From positions 1 through 9,527 of the forward strand of contig JAGWTK010000125.1 in the NCBI GenBank assembly GCA_028876035.1: a stretch of 9,527 bases of DNA, in the 5' to 3' direction. Below, one piece after another: positions 1-6,113 of this stretch; the first letter of the stretch is position 1, and each line of letters opens with the position of its first letter. A model generated the notes under the pieces. It saw only the letters and a program-made list of their open reading frames with translations. It did no database searches and was not told the origin of the DNA. This DNA comes from Bacteroidota bacterium (GTDB lineage: Bacteria; Bacteroidota; Bacteroidia; Chitinophagales; Chitinophagaceae). The translations under genes and the position numbers were made by a program.

Positions 1-403
1 GTTTTATGTCGCGGTGAAAAATTCCTTTCTTATGCGCATGCTGCAATCCTTCCAGCGCCTGGATAAACATCGCCACTACCTGCTGCCATTGTAAGGGATG
101 GTGACTTTTTGCAAGCGCATCCAGGTTGTTCCCTTCTACATATTCCATCACCATAAAATATTGACCATTGTCTTCAATGAAATTGTAGATAACAGCAATA
201 TTGGGGTGCAGGAGCCTGGCCAGCACCTGCGCTTCTTTCTTAAAACGTTCCAGTACCTGCGATTGCCGGGTCATGCCGGCGTGCAACATCTTCAGCGCCA
301 CTTCACGTCCCAGTGTGTTGTCGCCCGCCTTGTACACGATACCCATCCCACCTTCACCGAGCAGCGCTGTGACGGTATAGTTTTGTATGGTTTGTCCGAT
401 CAT
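1..403 (-). CDS. Hanks-type Ser/Thr protein kinase, N-terminal 134 codons (cut by window edge)
   Basis: Translating the minus strand from the ATG at 403-401 gives 134 codons that stay open to the window edge. They form the N-lobe and the start of the catalytic loop of a eukaryotic-like Ser/Thr kinase. Visible motifs are a glycine-rich loop GEGGMGIVYK (about residues 16-25), the ATP-anchoring lysine in VALKML (K38), the helix C glutamate in FKKEA (E57), the HPNI motif (about 66-69), the hinge region MVMEYVEG and the catalytic loop HRDIK (130-134), where the sequence ends. The DFG motif, the activation segment and any sensor or membrane part lie outside the window. The start ATG overlaps the stop of the PP2C phosphatase gene by 4 bp (ATGA), which suggests translational coupling with its probable antagonist. 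All catalytic residues expected in the visible part are present, so it is probably active. Its substrates cannot be told from the sequence. Confidence 0.93.
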   Translation of the reverse strand, partial: MIGQTIQNYTVTALLGEGGMGIVYKAGDNTLGREVALKMLHAGMTRQSQVLERFKKEAQVLARLLHPNIAVIYNFIEDNGQYFMVMEYVEGNNLDALAKSHHPLQWQQVVAMFIQALEGLQHAHKKGIFHRDIK

Positions 404-1293
404 GGTCGTTCAATTTCTTTGGTGACAGGTAATGCGTATTCCTTTGTTGTTGGTCGTTCGATTGTGCGCTCAGCAGCGTCGGTGCGTGCCAGCAACACGG
501 TGATATTATCGTGCCCGCCTCTTTTTTTTGCTTCAGCTACCAATGCTTCCGCAGCCTCCTGCAATGGTTTGTCAAGAATCATGGTTGCCATCTCCTGGTC
601 TTCCAGGTAGTCATACAATCCGTCCGAACAAAGCAACAGTACATCCTGCTCTTCCAGTGGCTGTGCGTATTTGCCGGTATCTACCCTAAGCTCAGGTTTG
701 GTACCCATTGCATTGGTGAGCACATTTCGTTGCGGATGGACGGCCGCTTCTGCTGCACTGATGTTTCCCTGCTTCAGCAATTCCTGTACATAGGTGTGGT
801 CGCTCGTTACCTGGTTAATTTGTTTTCCTTTTATTAAGTAAGCACGGCTATCACCTGCATGAGCAAAATAGATCTCGTCCTGTTTTACTACGAGGGCAGT
901 GCAGGTGGTACCCATGCCATGGAGTTTTGGGTCGTCGGCAGCCGACTCATAAATCTGTTTATTGGCTTTGCGGAATGCCGATAGCAGGCTTTTCTCCACG
1001 CCCGTTTGCCCGTTTTCATGATGGAAATATTCCCGGCTGACGATATCGGCCGCCATCCTGCTGGCCACTTCACCGGCTGCATGTCCGCCCATACCATCTG
1101 CCACGAGAATAAGCGAACCTTTACGGTGTGTAGTAGCGGGGTCGGCTATGCGAAAGAACAGCGCAGTGTCCTCGTTATTGCTGCGGATATTTCCCAGGTC
1201 GGTTACGATTGCAGCCTGCAGCGTTTGGGTGGCGGCATCTTTTGGCAGGACACTTTCTTTTTTGTTTTTTTTTCCAAACCATTGCTTCCACAT
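400..1293 (-). CDS. PP2C-family Ser/Thr protein phosphatase (Stp1/PrpC-like)
   Basis: This 297-aa protein is a metal-dependent PP2C phosphatase that would remove phosphate from Ser/Thr residues, most likely those written by the two flanking kinases. The conserved blocks occur in order: NED (40-42), VADGMGGHAAGE (64-75, metal ligand D66), GMGTT (126-130), HAGDSRAYL (145-153, D148), SDHTYVQELLKQG (164-176), CSDGLYDY (222-229, D224) and GGHDNITVLL (259-268, D262). The length fits the compact bacterial Stp/PrpC group, with about 25 extra C-terminal residues of unknown role. There is no membrane helix, although the N-terminus (MWKQWFGKKNKK) is basic and aromatic and might touch the membrane. The gene starts 2 bp after the stop of the upstream kinase gene and its TGA overlaps the ATG of the next kinase gene. 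This gives a kinase-phosphatase-kinase operon with tight coupling. Confidence 0.96.
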   Translation of the reverse strand: MWKQWFGKKNKKESVLPKDAATQTLQAAIVTDLGNIRSNNEDTALFFRIADPATTHRKGSLILVADGMGGHAAGEVASRMAADIVSREYFHHENGQTGVEKSLLSAFRKANKQIYESAADDPKLHGMGTTCTALVVKQDEIYFAHAGDSRAYLIKGKQINQVTSDHTYVQELLKQGNISAAEAAVHPQRNVLTNAMGTKPELRVDTGKYAQPLEEQDVLLLCSDGLYDYLEDQEMATMILDKPLQEAAEALVAEAKKRGGHDNITVLLARTDAAERTIERPTTKEYALPVTKEIERP

Positions 1294-1295
1294 AC

Positions 1296-2489
1296 TTAGT
1301 CATTTAATTTTTTTTCGAGATTGTATTCGTAGGAGCTACGCCGATCGCTGATTTCAAATTCTACATGGCGGTCGATGTATCCTTCTGCCTGGATGGTGAA
1401 AATGATATTTTCACCGGGCTTGCCGCTCAATTCGCAGGGAAGTGCTTTGCTGGTTCCATCCGGAAGGACCAAACGGGCCTGCTCGATACTGGGGGTATTA
1501 ATTCGGACACGCTTCCCGGTGATGATATTGCCGGAACTATCTTTTGAAACATTGGCGGGCTCCGGGGATGATTTGAGTTGCGCCGCGATCACGGAAATAA
1601 GAAAAATCAGCGCAACTGCGATAATGCCAGTGATAGTTCTTGATTTGCTGTTTGAAGCAATGGCCGTCGACCGATGATCATCATTTGTTACTTCATTGTT
1701 CAAAATCCCAGCAATCGTTGCTGCGGATGCGCGCCTGGATGGTTGTACCTGCAAACAGAGATCGATGGACTGCAATAGTGCTGTCGAAATGCCCGGTACC
1801 AGCAGCGATGGGTTGGTATATTGTCCGCCAAGTATACCCGCACGCAGGGCGGCTGCATTCGGTTGATCAAAAGGCAGGTAACCTGTAACCATCTCATATA
1901 GCAAGACGCCCAGACTCCACACATCCGATTTCTGTTCCGGTTTTTGCTGCAGCGCTTCCGGTGCCATGTATTCGGTGGTACCCACAATAAAACCCATTTG
2001 TGTCAGCTTTGGCGAATACCGGTTTTTTGCAATGCCAAAATCAAGCATTATGACCTTACCGGTTGACTGAATTTTAAAATTCTGTGGCTTGATGTCACGA
2101 TGCACTATCCCTTGCTGGTGCAGGTAAGCCAGTGCCGATGCAATTTGTTTTGCCACCGGCTCCGCTTCATTGGATGAAAGCCTGCCCCTTTGTTTCAGGT
2201 AATGGTCCAGACTTTCGCCCTCTACCAATTCCATTACAATACAGGGTATGCCTTCCGGTTCGAGGAATGCATGCAATTTTGCAATGTTGGGATGGCGGAT
2301 GCTGGATTGTATATAGGCTTCATTCCGGAAACGTTCGGCCATTTCGGGCTGGTGCAGCAACTTCATAGCTGCCGGCGCTTCTGTCCGCAGGTGCGATACC
2401 TTGTATACATTACCCATGCCGCCTCCACCAATAAATTCAACGATGCGGTAGTCACCCATCACGGTGACGCCCGGTACAATTGCTTTCAT
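1296..2489 (-). CDS. Membrane Ser/Thr protein kinase with extracytoplasmic PEGA-like tail
   Basis: This 397-aa protein has a full Hanks-type kinase domain at about residues 14-265. It shows the glycine loop GGGGMGNVYK (21-30), catalytic lysine in AAMKLL (K43), E57, the HRDIKPQN catalytic loop (130-137), DFG (150-152), the activation segment ending in MAPE (175-178), and SDVWSLG (188-194). All catalytic residues are present. The residue after HRDIKPQN is F where I or V is usual. After a polar linker comes one hydrophobic helix (about 287-304), then about 90 residues that should lie outside the inner membrane. The stretch from about 326 to 383 (VRINTPS, LPDG, LSGKPGE, AEGYIDRHVEF) resembles a PEGA-type beta domain, which suggests sensing or cell-envelope contact. 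The gene follows the FHA-protease gene by 66 bp and precedes the PP2C gene by 2 bp. Confidence 0.95.
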   Translation of the reverse strand: MKAIVPGVTVMGDYRIVEFIGGGGMGNVYKVSHLRTEAPAAMKLLHQPEMAERFRNEAYIQSSIRHPNIAKLHAFLEPEGIPCIVMELVEGESLDHYLKQRGRLSSNEAEPVAKQIASALAYLHQQGIVHRDIKPQNFKIQSTGKVIMLDFGIAKNRYSPKLTQMGFIVGTTEYMAPEALQQKPEQKSDVWSLGVLLYEMVTGYLPFDQPNAAALRAGILGGQYTNPSLLVPGISTALLQSIDLCLQVQPSRRASAATIAGILNNEVTNDDHRSTAIASNSKSRTITGIIAVALIFLISVIAAQLKSSPEPANVSKDSSGNIITGKRVRINTPSIEQARLVLPDGTSKALPCELSGKPGENIIFTIQAEGYIDRHVEFEISDRRSSYEYNLEKKLND

Positions 2490-2514
2490 GCCCGGCTTGT
2501 TTGAAGGAGATAAG

Positions 2515-2538
2515 CGTGCAGGCTTTTACCCCCGCACG
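2515..2538 (-). other. Intercistronic hairpin between the FHA-protease and kinase genes
   Basis: In the 66-bp gap the minus-strand transcript can form an 8-bp stem (2538-2531 with 2522-2515, one G-U pair) around an 8-nt loop. No U-run follows on the minus strand, so it does not look like a full intrinsic terminator. It may be a processing or stabilising element, or a weak attenuator that sets the ratio of protease to kinase. The stem is seen in the sequence; the role is a guess. Confidence 0.35.
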
Positions 2539-2555
2539 TTGAATCGATCGCGCGA

Positions 2556-4217
2556 TTATCTTTCAGCCATTTTTTTCCTGCCCATCAGCTCAAGTCCGTA
2601 TTTGATGGGCACTGCAAAAGTGATTTGCGTGCCACCGCCGTCGGACATGGAGGCATAAAAAATTCCAATGACATTGCCTTCATCGTCGAACATAGGGCCG
2701 CCGCTATTGCCAGCGCCTGTTGCGTTGATGGTAAGCTGGTAGGAGTCACCAAAAGAACTGTAAGAAAGATTTTTGTCGGAACTGGCGGGTACGATGCGAC
2801 CGATACTGCCCGGTGTGACTGTTGGCGTAGGCACAGAATTAAAGTGATTGTTAGGGTTGAACGGATCGTTCGACTTGCGTACCACGAACTGTTGTGGTGC
2901 AACACCCGGATACCCCATGACCGTTACCTGCTGGCCCGGTTTTACTTCGGTGTAATTGTCTTTGAGTTTTACTTTGGAAAGTGATTCCGGCAATTCAACT
3001 TTGATGAGTGCCACATCGTGATCGTCAGACGGTGTGGCAGATTGCACCGGGCGACGAAGCGAAGTCCCTGCGAAAATCACATTTAAGTAGGTGTTCCTGC
3101 CTTTGATCATCCCCTGTGACACGGGACGTCCGCCCAGCATCGTGGCTTCCGCCGGCACCCAGCTGGACACATTTTGTTGCGTGATTTGTACGTCTGGCAC
3201 AATAGCCATCTTCCCGTTCTCATTTTTTACCAATACGCCCGGGAATGCATACTCCGGAAAGTGATAACGCGTATTCCAGCTCGCAGCTACATGGCGGTTG
3301 GTAAGTATAAATCCGTCTTCAGATACCACAAAGCCTGAACCAGTAGCGCCGGCAATACCAAGGGGAACACCTACCTGTACATTCTTTTGAATATCGATAA
3401 AGGGTTCAACCTGTCCCTGGTCATTTTGAATGTACATGGCGGCATAGCGGGTTTGTCCATCGGCACCTTTTACCTGTGTATACTGGTGCCAGAGTTCGTT
3501 GCTGGTCGAAGCATCGAACAATTGCCAGCCGAATTCGATCTGCACCACTTTGTCTTCGTTCTCTTTCGCAATCTGGTCGGGTGATTTATGCAAAGAGTCT
3601 TTTGTATTCTGAACGATGGTGATGTTTTGTTTTTTATCGAACAGGTCTTTCCTGAAAATAAAGGCGAGGGCGCCCAACAGGAAAAGAAAAATGCCGAGTG
3701 CGATGCCCATGCTGCTGTAGGATTTTTTCCTTTCCGCTACCAGCATGCGTTCAACCGTTTGTTTGCCAAGACCGCTCTTCACCGGAGCAGCTGCAGGTTG
3801 TACTTCCGATACGGTTGTTGGTTTGATGGCGGTCGGGATTTCTACGACGCGGGTAGCCATCATCATGTCGGCCGGCCTGGGATAGATATCGAAGGTGAAC
3901 ACCGGGCCGTTGTTACCGAGTTGTACAGTGTCGCCCGGGTTGAGCGGAGAAGAGCCTTTTACCCTTATTTTGTTGACAAAGATGCCATTTCGGCTATTGT
4001 TGTCCGTTATAGAAAAGCGCGGCGGTTCGCTGCTTTCTTTAACGATGGTGCCGTGTTCGCGGCTAACGATGGATTCCCGTTCGGGATCGAACTGGATATC
4101 GCTGCCCGCGGCGCGGCCAATGGTCAGCTGGCTTTTGTGAAAGTCGAATTCTTCGGTTTGACTGGCCTTGCTGCCCGCCGTATGGCGGATTACAAAGCGT
4201 TCGATAATGGTGCTCAT
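2556..4217 (-). CDS. FHA domain - transmembrane - trypsin-like (HtrA-like) serine protease
   Basis: This 553-aa protein joins a phosphothreonine-reading FHA domain to a membrane-anchored protease. The FHA domain (about 5-112) carries the signature residues GR (34-35), SREHG (52-56) and the NNSRNGIFVN loop (73-82). A linker rich in Pro, Ala and Val follows, then a basic patch (AERKK) and one hydrophobic helix (about 170-188) with positive residues on both sides. The remaining part (about 220-545) is a trypsin/HtrA-fold domain with a complete triad: His309 in TNRHVAAS, Asp401 in HDVALIKV and Ser505 in GAGNSGGP. An insertion of about 90 residues lies between His and Asp. No PDZ domain follows the protease, unlike classic DegP/DegS. 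The expected topology is FHA in the cytoplasm and protease in the periplasm. It is the first gene of the kinase/phosphatase cluster, so its FHA domain probably binds a phosphoprotein made by those kinases. Substrates are unknown. Confidence 0.93.
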   Translation of the reverse strand: MSTIIERFVIRHTAGSKASQTEEFDFHKSQLTIGRAAGSDIQFDPERESIVSREHGTIVKESSEPPRFSITDNNSRNGIFVNKIRVKGSSPLNPGDTVQLGNNGPVFTFDIYPRPADMMMATRVVEIPTAIKPTTVSEVQPAAAPVKSGLGKQTVERMLVAERKKSYSSMGIALGIFLFLLGALAFIFRKDLFDKKQNITIVQNTKDSLHKSPDQIAKENEDKVVQIEFGWQLFDASTSNELWHQYTQVKGADGQTRYAAMYIQNDQGQVEPFIDIQKNVQVGVPLGIAGATGSGFVVSEDGFILTNRHVAASWNTRYHFPEYAFPGVLVKNENGKMAIVPDVQITQQNVSSWVPAEATMLGGRPVSQGMIKGRNTYLNVIFAGTSLRRPVQSATPSDDHDVALIKVELPESLSKVKLKDNYTEVKPGQQVTVMGYPGVAPQQFVVRKSNDPFNPNNHFNSVPTPTVTPGSIGRIVPASSDKNLSYSSFGDSYQLTINATGAGNSGGPMFDDEGNVIGIFYASMSDGGGTQITFAVPIKYGLELMGRKKMAER

Positions 4218-4316
4218 ATGTGTGTAGGTTTAGTTTGGCGCAGGGTTGTGTCACCGGCGACTGGCCCGGTTGTTCCAGGGGTCAGGAAATTCAATGGAGG
4301 ATTTTAATCAGCTGGT

Positions 4317-4347
4317 CAAAAATCCATTTCCAGGTAGGGAAAGACAA
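4317..4347 (-). promoter_or_regulatory. Candidate promoter of the FHA-protease/kinase operon
   Basis: On the minus strand, a TTG (4347-4345) lies exactly 20 bp before GATTTTTG (4324-4317). This matches the Bacteroidota pattern TTG-N~20-TAnnTTTG at 7 of 8 positions of the -7 box. The predicted start of transcription would leave a leader of about 90 nt before the ATG at 4217. The -33 TTG sits inside the left copy of the repeated dyad element, so a protein bound there would be expected to affect this promoter. Prediction from motif and spacing only. Confidence 0.45.
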
Positions 4348-4363
4348 TACTCCATTTGGATAA
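4344..4363. repeat. Left arm of 20-bp inverted repeat; operator-like dyad
   Basis: This 20-bp element is the reverse complement of 4421-4440 with a single mismatch (at 4354). Each arm is itself a partial palindrome: here TCC-N4-GGA (4351-4360), which can also be read as two heptamers back to back, TACTCCA-TT-TGGATAA (4348-4363). That 7-2-7 layout recalls binding sites of NarL-type regulators. It overlaps the candidate -33 box of the leftward operon and ends 13 bp before the candidate -33 TTG of the rightward regulator gene. Confidence 0.7.
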
Positions 4364-4376
4364 AAATGCTGACCCA

Positions 4377-4407
4377 TTGCCATTGCTTCGCGGAAACAGT
4401 ATCTTTA
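4377..4407 (+). promoter_or_regulatory. Candidate promoter of the LuxR-type response regulator gene
   Basis: TTG (4377-4379) is followed after exactly 20 bp by TATCTTTA (4400-4407), which fits the Bacteroidota -7 box TAnnTTTG at 7 of 8 positions. The predicted transcript would start near 4413 and have a leader of about 70 nt that contains the right copy of the dyad element. The promoter lies between the two copies. Prediction from motif and spacing only. Confidence 0.45.
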
Positions 4408-4420
4408 TTGACCAATGCCC

Positions 4421-4440
4421 TTATCCAAAAGGAGTATTGT
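4421..4440. repeat. Right arm of 20-bp inverted repeat; operator-like dyad
   Basis: This is the inverted partner of 4344-4363 (19 of 20 positions), with 57 bp between the arms. It contains TCC-N4-GGA at 4424-4433 and reads as TTATCCA-AA-AGGAGTA (4421-4436). It lies just after the predicted start of the regulator transcript, where a bound protein would be expected to repress. Alternative readings are a DNA cruciform or a remnant of a small inverted-repeat element. Confidence 0.7.
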
Positions 4441-4482
4441 GGGGGCTTACTGTAAATCGCAACATTGCAGAAATCAGCGGGG

Positions 4483-5151
4483 ATGATAAAGATTGCCATA
4501 GCAGATGATAAACTGAACAACAGGATAATCCTGGCCGACAAGCTGGGCAGAAACAACCTGTTTCAACTGGTGTTCCAGGCTTCCAACGGAGAAGAGTTCC
4601 TGGAGAAGATGAAACAATGCAGGGAGGATGAACTGCCGCATATTGTGTTAATGGATCTGGAGATGCCTGTAACCGACGGAGTGACCGCTATCGCCAGTGC
4701 TTCTTCTTTGTACCCCGCAGTAAAATTCGTGGTGTTGACTGTCTTTGATGATGATGAAAAAATTTTCAAAGCCATTCGTGCGGGTGCCTGCGGCTACCTG
4801 CTGAAAGAAGAGAGCGGGGCGGTGATCAATGATATGCTGATGAATTTGTGGGAGAGCGGTGCAGGCCCCATTTCACCCAGTATCGCCTATAAGATTCTGC
4901 AGATGGTGCAACAGCCGTTTGGCGCAGCGGGAACAACGGCAAAGACCGGGGAAGACATGTTTCAGCTGAGTGAGCGGGAGCTCGGGATCCTGCAATTGTT
5001 AAGCCAGGGATTGGAGTACAAAGAAATTGCAGTGCGGCTTTCCATCAGTCCGAATACCGTTAAAAAACATTCCATCAACGTCTATAATAAACTTCACGTA
5101 AACAGTAAGGCGCAGGCGCTGCGCATTGCCTACACAAAAGGACTTATTTAG
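4483..5151 (+). CDS. NarL/FixJ-family response regulator (REC-LuxR HTH)
   Basis: This 222-aa two-domain transcription regulator has an N-terminal receiver domain with the acidic pair D8-D9, the phosphate-accepting D58 in LMDLEMP, T86 in VVLTVFDDD and K108 in GYLLKEE, so it should be phosphorylatable. A LuxR-type helix-turn-helix occupies about residues 155-218 (LSERELGILQLLSQGLEYKEIA, then SPNTVKKHSINVYNKL). The frame is open from a TTG at 4465, but the ATG at 4483 was chosen because MIKIAIADD is the normal start of this family. No histidine kinase gene lies next to it, so the phosphate donor is encoded elsewhere. It is transcribed away from the FHA-protease/kinase cluster. Two dyad elements of NarL-like layout lie in the shared upstream region, which suggests, but does not prove, autoregulation and control of the neighbouring cluster. 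Confidence 0.93.
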   Translation: MIKIAIADDKLNNRIILADKLGRNNLFQLVFQASNGEEFLEKMKQCREDELPHIVLMDLEMPVTDGVTAIASASSLYPAVKFVVLTVFDDDEKIFKAIRAGACGYLLKEESGAVINDMLMNLWESGAGPISPSIAYKILQMVQQPFGAAGTTAKTGEDMFQLSERELGILQLLSQGLEYKEIAVRLSISPNTVKKHSINVYNKLHVNSKAQALRIAYTKGLI

Positions 5152-5174
5152 AAAAGCCCGTCATCTGCGGTACG

Positions 5175-5205
5175 TTGCAGGGCGAAAAATTAAGTCCTAT
5201 ATTCG
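5175..5205 (+). promoter_or_regulatory. Candidate pyrH promoter
   Basis: TTG (5175-5177), a 20-bp spacer and TATATTCG (5198-5205; 7 of 8 positions of TAnnTTTG) lie in the 72-bp gap before pyrH. The leader would be only about 10-15 nt. This suggests that pyrH has its own promoter rather than depending on the regulator gene upstream. Motif-based prediction. Confidence 0.45.
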
Positions 5206-5223
5206 TGGCGAATACCAACCGCC

Positions 5224-5946
5224 ATGGAATTAAAGTACAAAAGGGTCTTATTAAAACTTTCCGGAGAGGCTTTGATGGGTAAGAGCGACAGTGAGGGGTA
5301 TGAACCACTAAGTCCGGCCATTCTTGCACAGTACGCCAAAGAAGTGAAAACCATTGTAGATGCAGGTGCTGAACTGGCCATTGTGATCGGTGGAGGAAAC
5401 ATCTATCGGGGCATGAATGAAGCAGAGACCGGCATCGAACGCGCGCATGGTGACTATATGGGAATGCTGGCCACGGTGATCAATGGCATGGCGCTCCAGG
5501 CGGCGCTAGAAAAAGCGGGTGTATACACCAGGTTACAAAGTGCCATTAAAATGGAGCAGATTGCGGAACCTTATATCCGGCGCAGGGCCATGCGGCATGT
5601 AGAAAAAGGCAGGGTAGTAATTTTTGGCGCAGGCACCGGTAACCCCTATTTCACCACCGATACGGCGGGCTCATTGCGGGCCATTGAGATAAAGGCCGAT
5701 GTTATTCTGAAAGGCACAAGGGTAGATGGTATCTACACCGCCGATCCAGAGAAAGATCCCAAGGCAACGAAATACGATACCATCACCTTCGCTGAGTGTA
5801 TCGCGAAGAACCTGAAAGTGATGGACATGACAGCTTTCACGCTGTGCATGGAGAACCATCTTCCCATTATCGTATTCGATATGAACAAACCCGGCAACCT
5901 GCTGCGGGTAGTGCAGGGCGAAAATGTGGGCACACTCGTGAAATAG
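5224..5946 (+). CDS. pyrH: Uridylate (UMP) kinase
   Basis: The 240-aa product is the bacterial hexameric UMP kinase of the amino-acid-kinase fold, which converts UMP and ATP to UDP and ADP in pyrimidine nucleotide synthesis in the cytoplasm. Recognisable blocks are KRVLLKLSGE (6-15, with K11), IGGGNIYRG (55-63), GDYMGMLATVINGMAL (76-91), FGAGTGNPYFTTDTA (134-148), the ADVILKGTRVDGIYTADP stretch (158-175) and VMDMTAF (199-205). The length is normal for the family and nothing is broken. In many bacteria pyrH is followed by frr (ribosome recycling factor). Here a terminator and pdxH follow instead, so the common pyrH-frr pairing is absent downstream at this locus. Confidence 0.98.
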   Translation: MELKYKRVLLKLSGEALMGKSDSEGYEPLSPAILAQYAKEVKTIVDAGAELAIVIGGGNIYRGMNEAETGIERAHGDYMGMLATVINGMALQAALEKAGVYTRLQSAIKMEQIAEPYIRRRAMRHVEKGRVVIFGAGTGNPYFTTDTAGSLRAIEIKADVILKGTRVDGIYTADPEKDPKATKYDTITFAECIAKNLKVMDMTAFTLCMENHLPIIVFDMNKPGNLLRVVQGENVGTLVK

Positions 5947-5969
5947 GAATAGCTGTATCTTTTTATAAT

Positions 5970-5994
5970 GCCGGTTCTATCGACCGGCTTTTTT
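5970..5994 (+). terminator. Intrinsic terminator of pyrH
   Basis: A 6-bp GC-rich stem (5970-5975 with 5983-5988) and a 7-nt loop are followed at once by six T residues (5989-5994), 23 bp after the pyrH stop. This is a classic rho-independent terminator on the plus strand and separates pyrH from pdxH. Confidence 0.88.
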
Positions 5995-6079
5995 GTGTTA
6001 CTGCAAAACTTGTCGCCGTCAGCACTTTTTCGAAATAGCTGATTTTGATCTTTACTGTTCCTGCCTGAACCGGATCAGG

Positions 6080-6087
6080 TAATTTTG
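6080..6087 (+). promoter_or_regulatory. Candidate -7 box for pdxH
   Basis: TAATTTTG matches the Bacteroidota -7 consensus TAnnTTTG at all positions and lies 26 bp before the pdxH ATG. No TTG occurs at the expected -33 distance, so the promoter assignment rests on one box only. Confidence 0.4.
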
Positions 6088-6113
6088 CGTTTTACCACGG
6101 AAAACCAGGTGTT

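Noticed and set aside
98..610. 170-codon plus-strand open frame across the kinase/PP2C junction
   Set aside because: It is antisense to two genes with clear kinase and PP2C motifs; its translation looks like random low-complexity residues.
3588..4307. 239-codon plus-strand open frame opposite the FHA-protease gene
   Set aside because: It lies antisense to a gene with clear FHA and transmembrane features, and its translation shows no recognisable domain. It is a shadow of the codon pattern on the other strand.
4344..4440. The 97-bp inverted-repeat unit as an insertion sequence or MITE
   Set aside because: No target-site duplication flanks the arms and there is no coding part. The internal dyads and the position between divergent promoters fit operators better. 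A genome search would be needed to exclude a MITE fully.
4465..4482. Upstream TTG start for the response regulator (six extra residues)
   Set aside because: The receiver domain family normally begins MIKIAIADD, which starts at the ATG at 4483. The extra residues add nothing conserved.
5156..5183. Possible terminator between the response regulator gene and pyrH
   Set aside because: Only short, interrupted pairings (GCC/GGC and CTGC/GCAG) are possible and no T-run follows, so it is not a convincing terminator.
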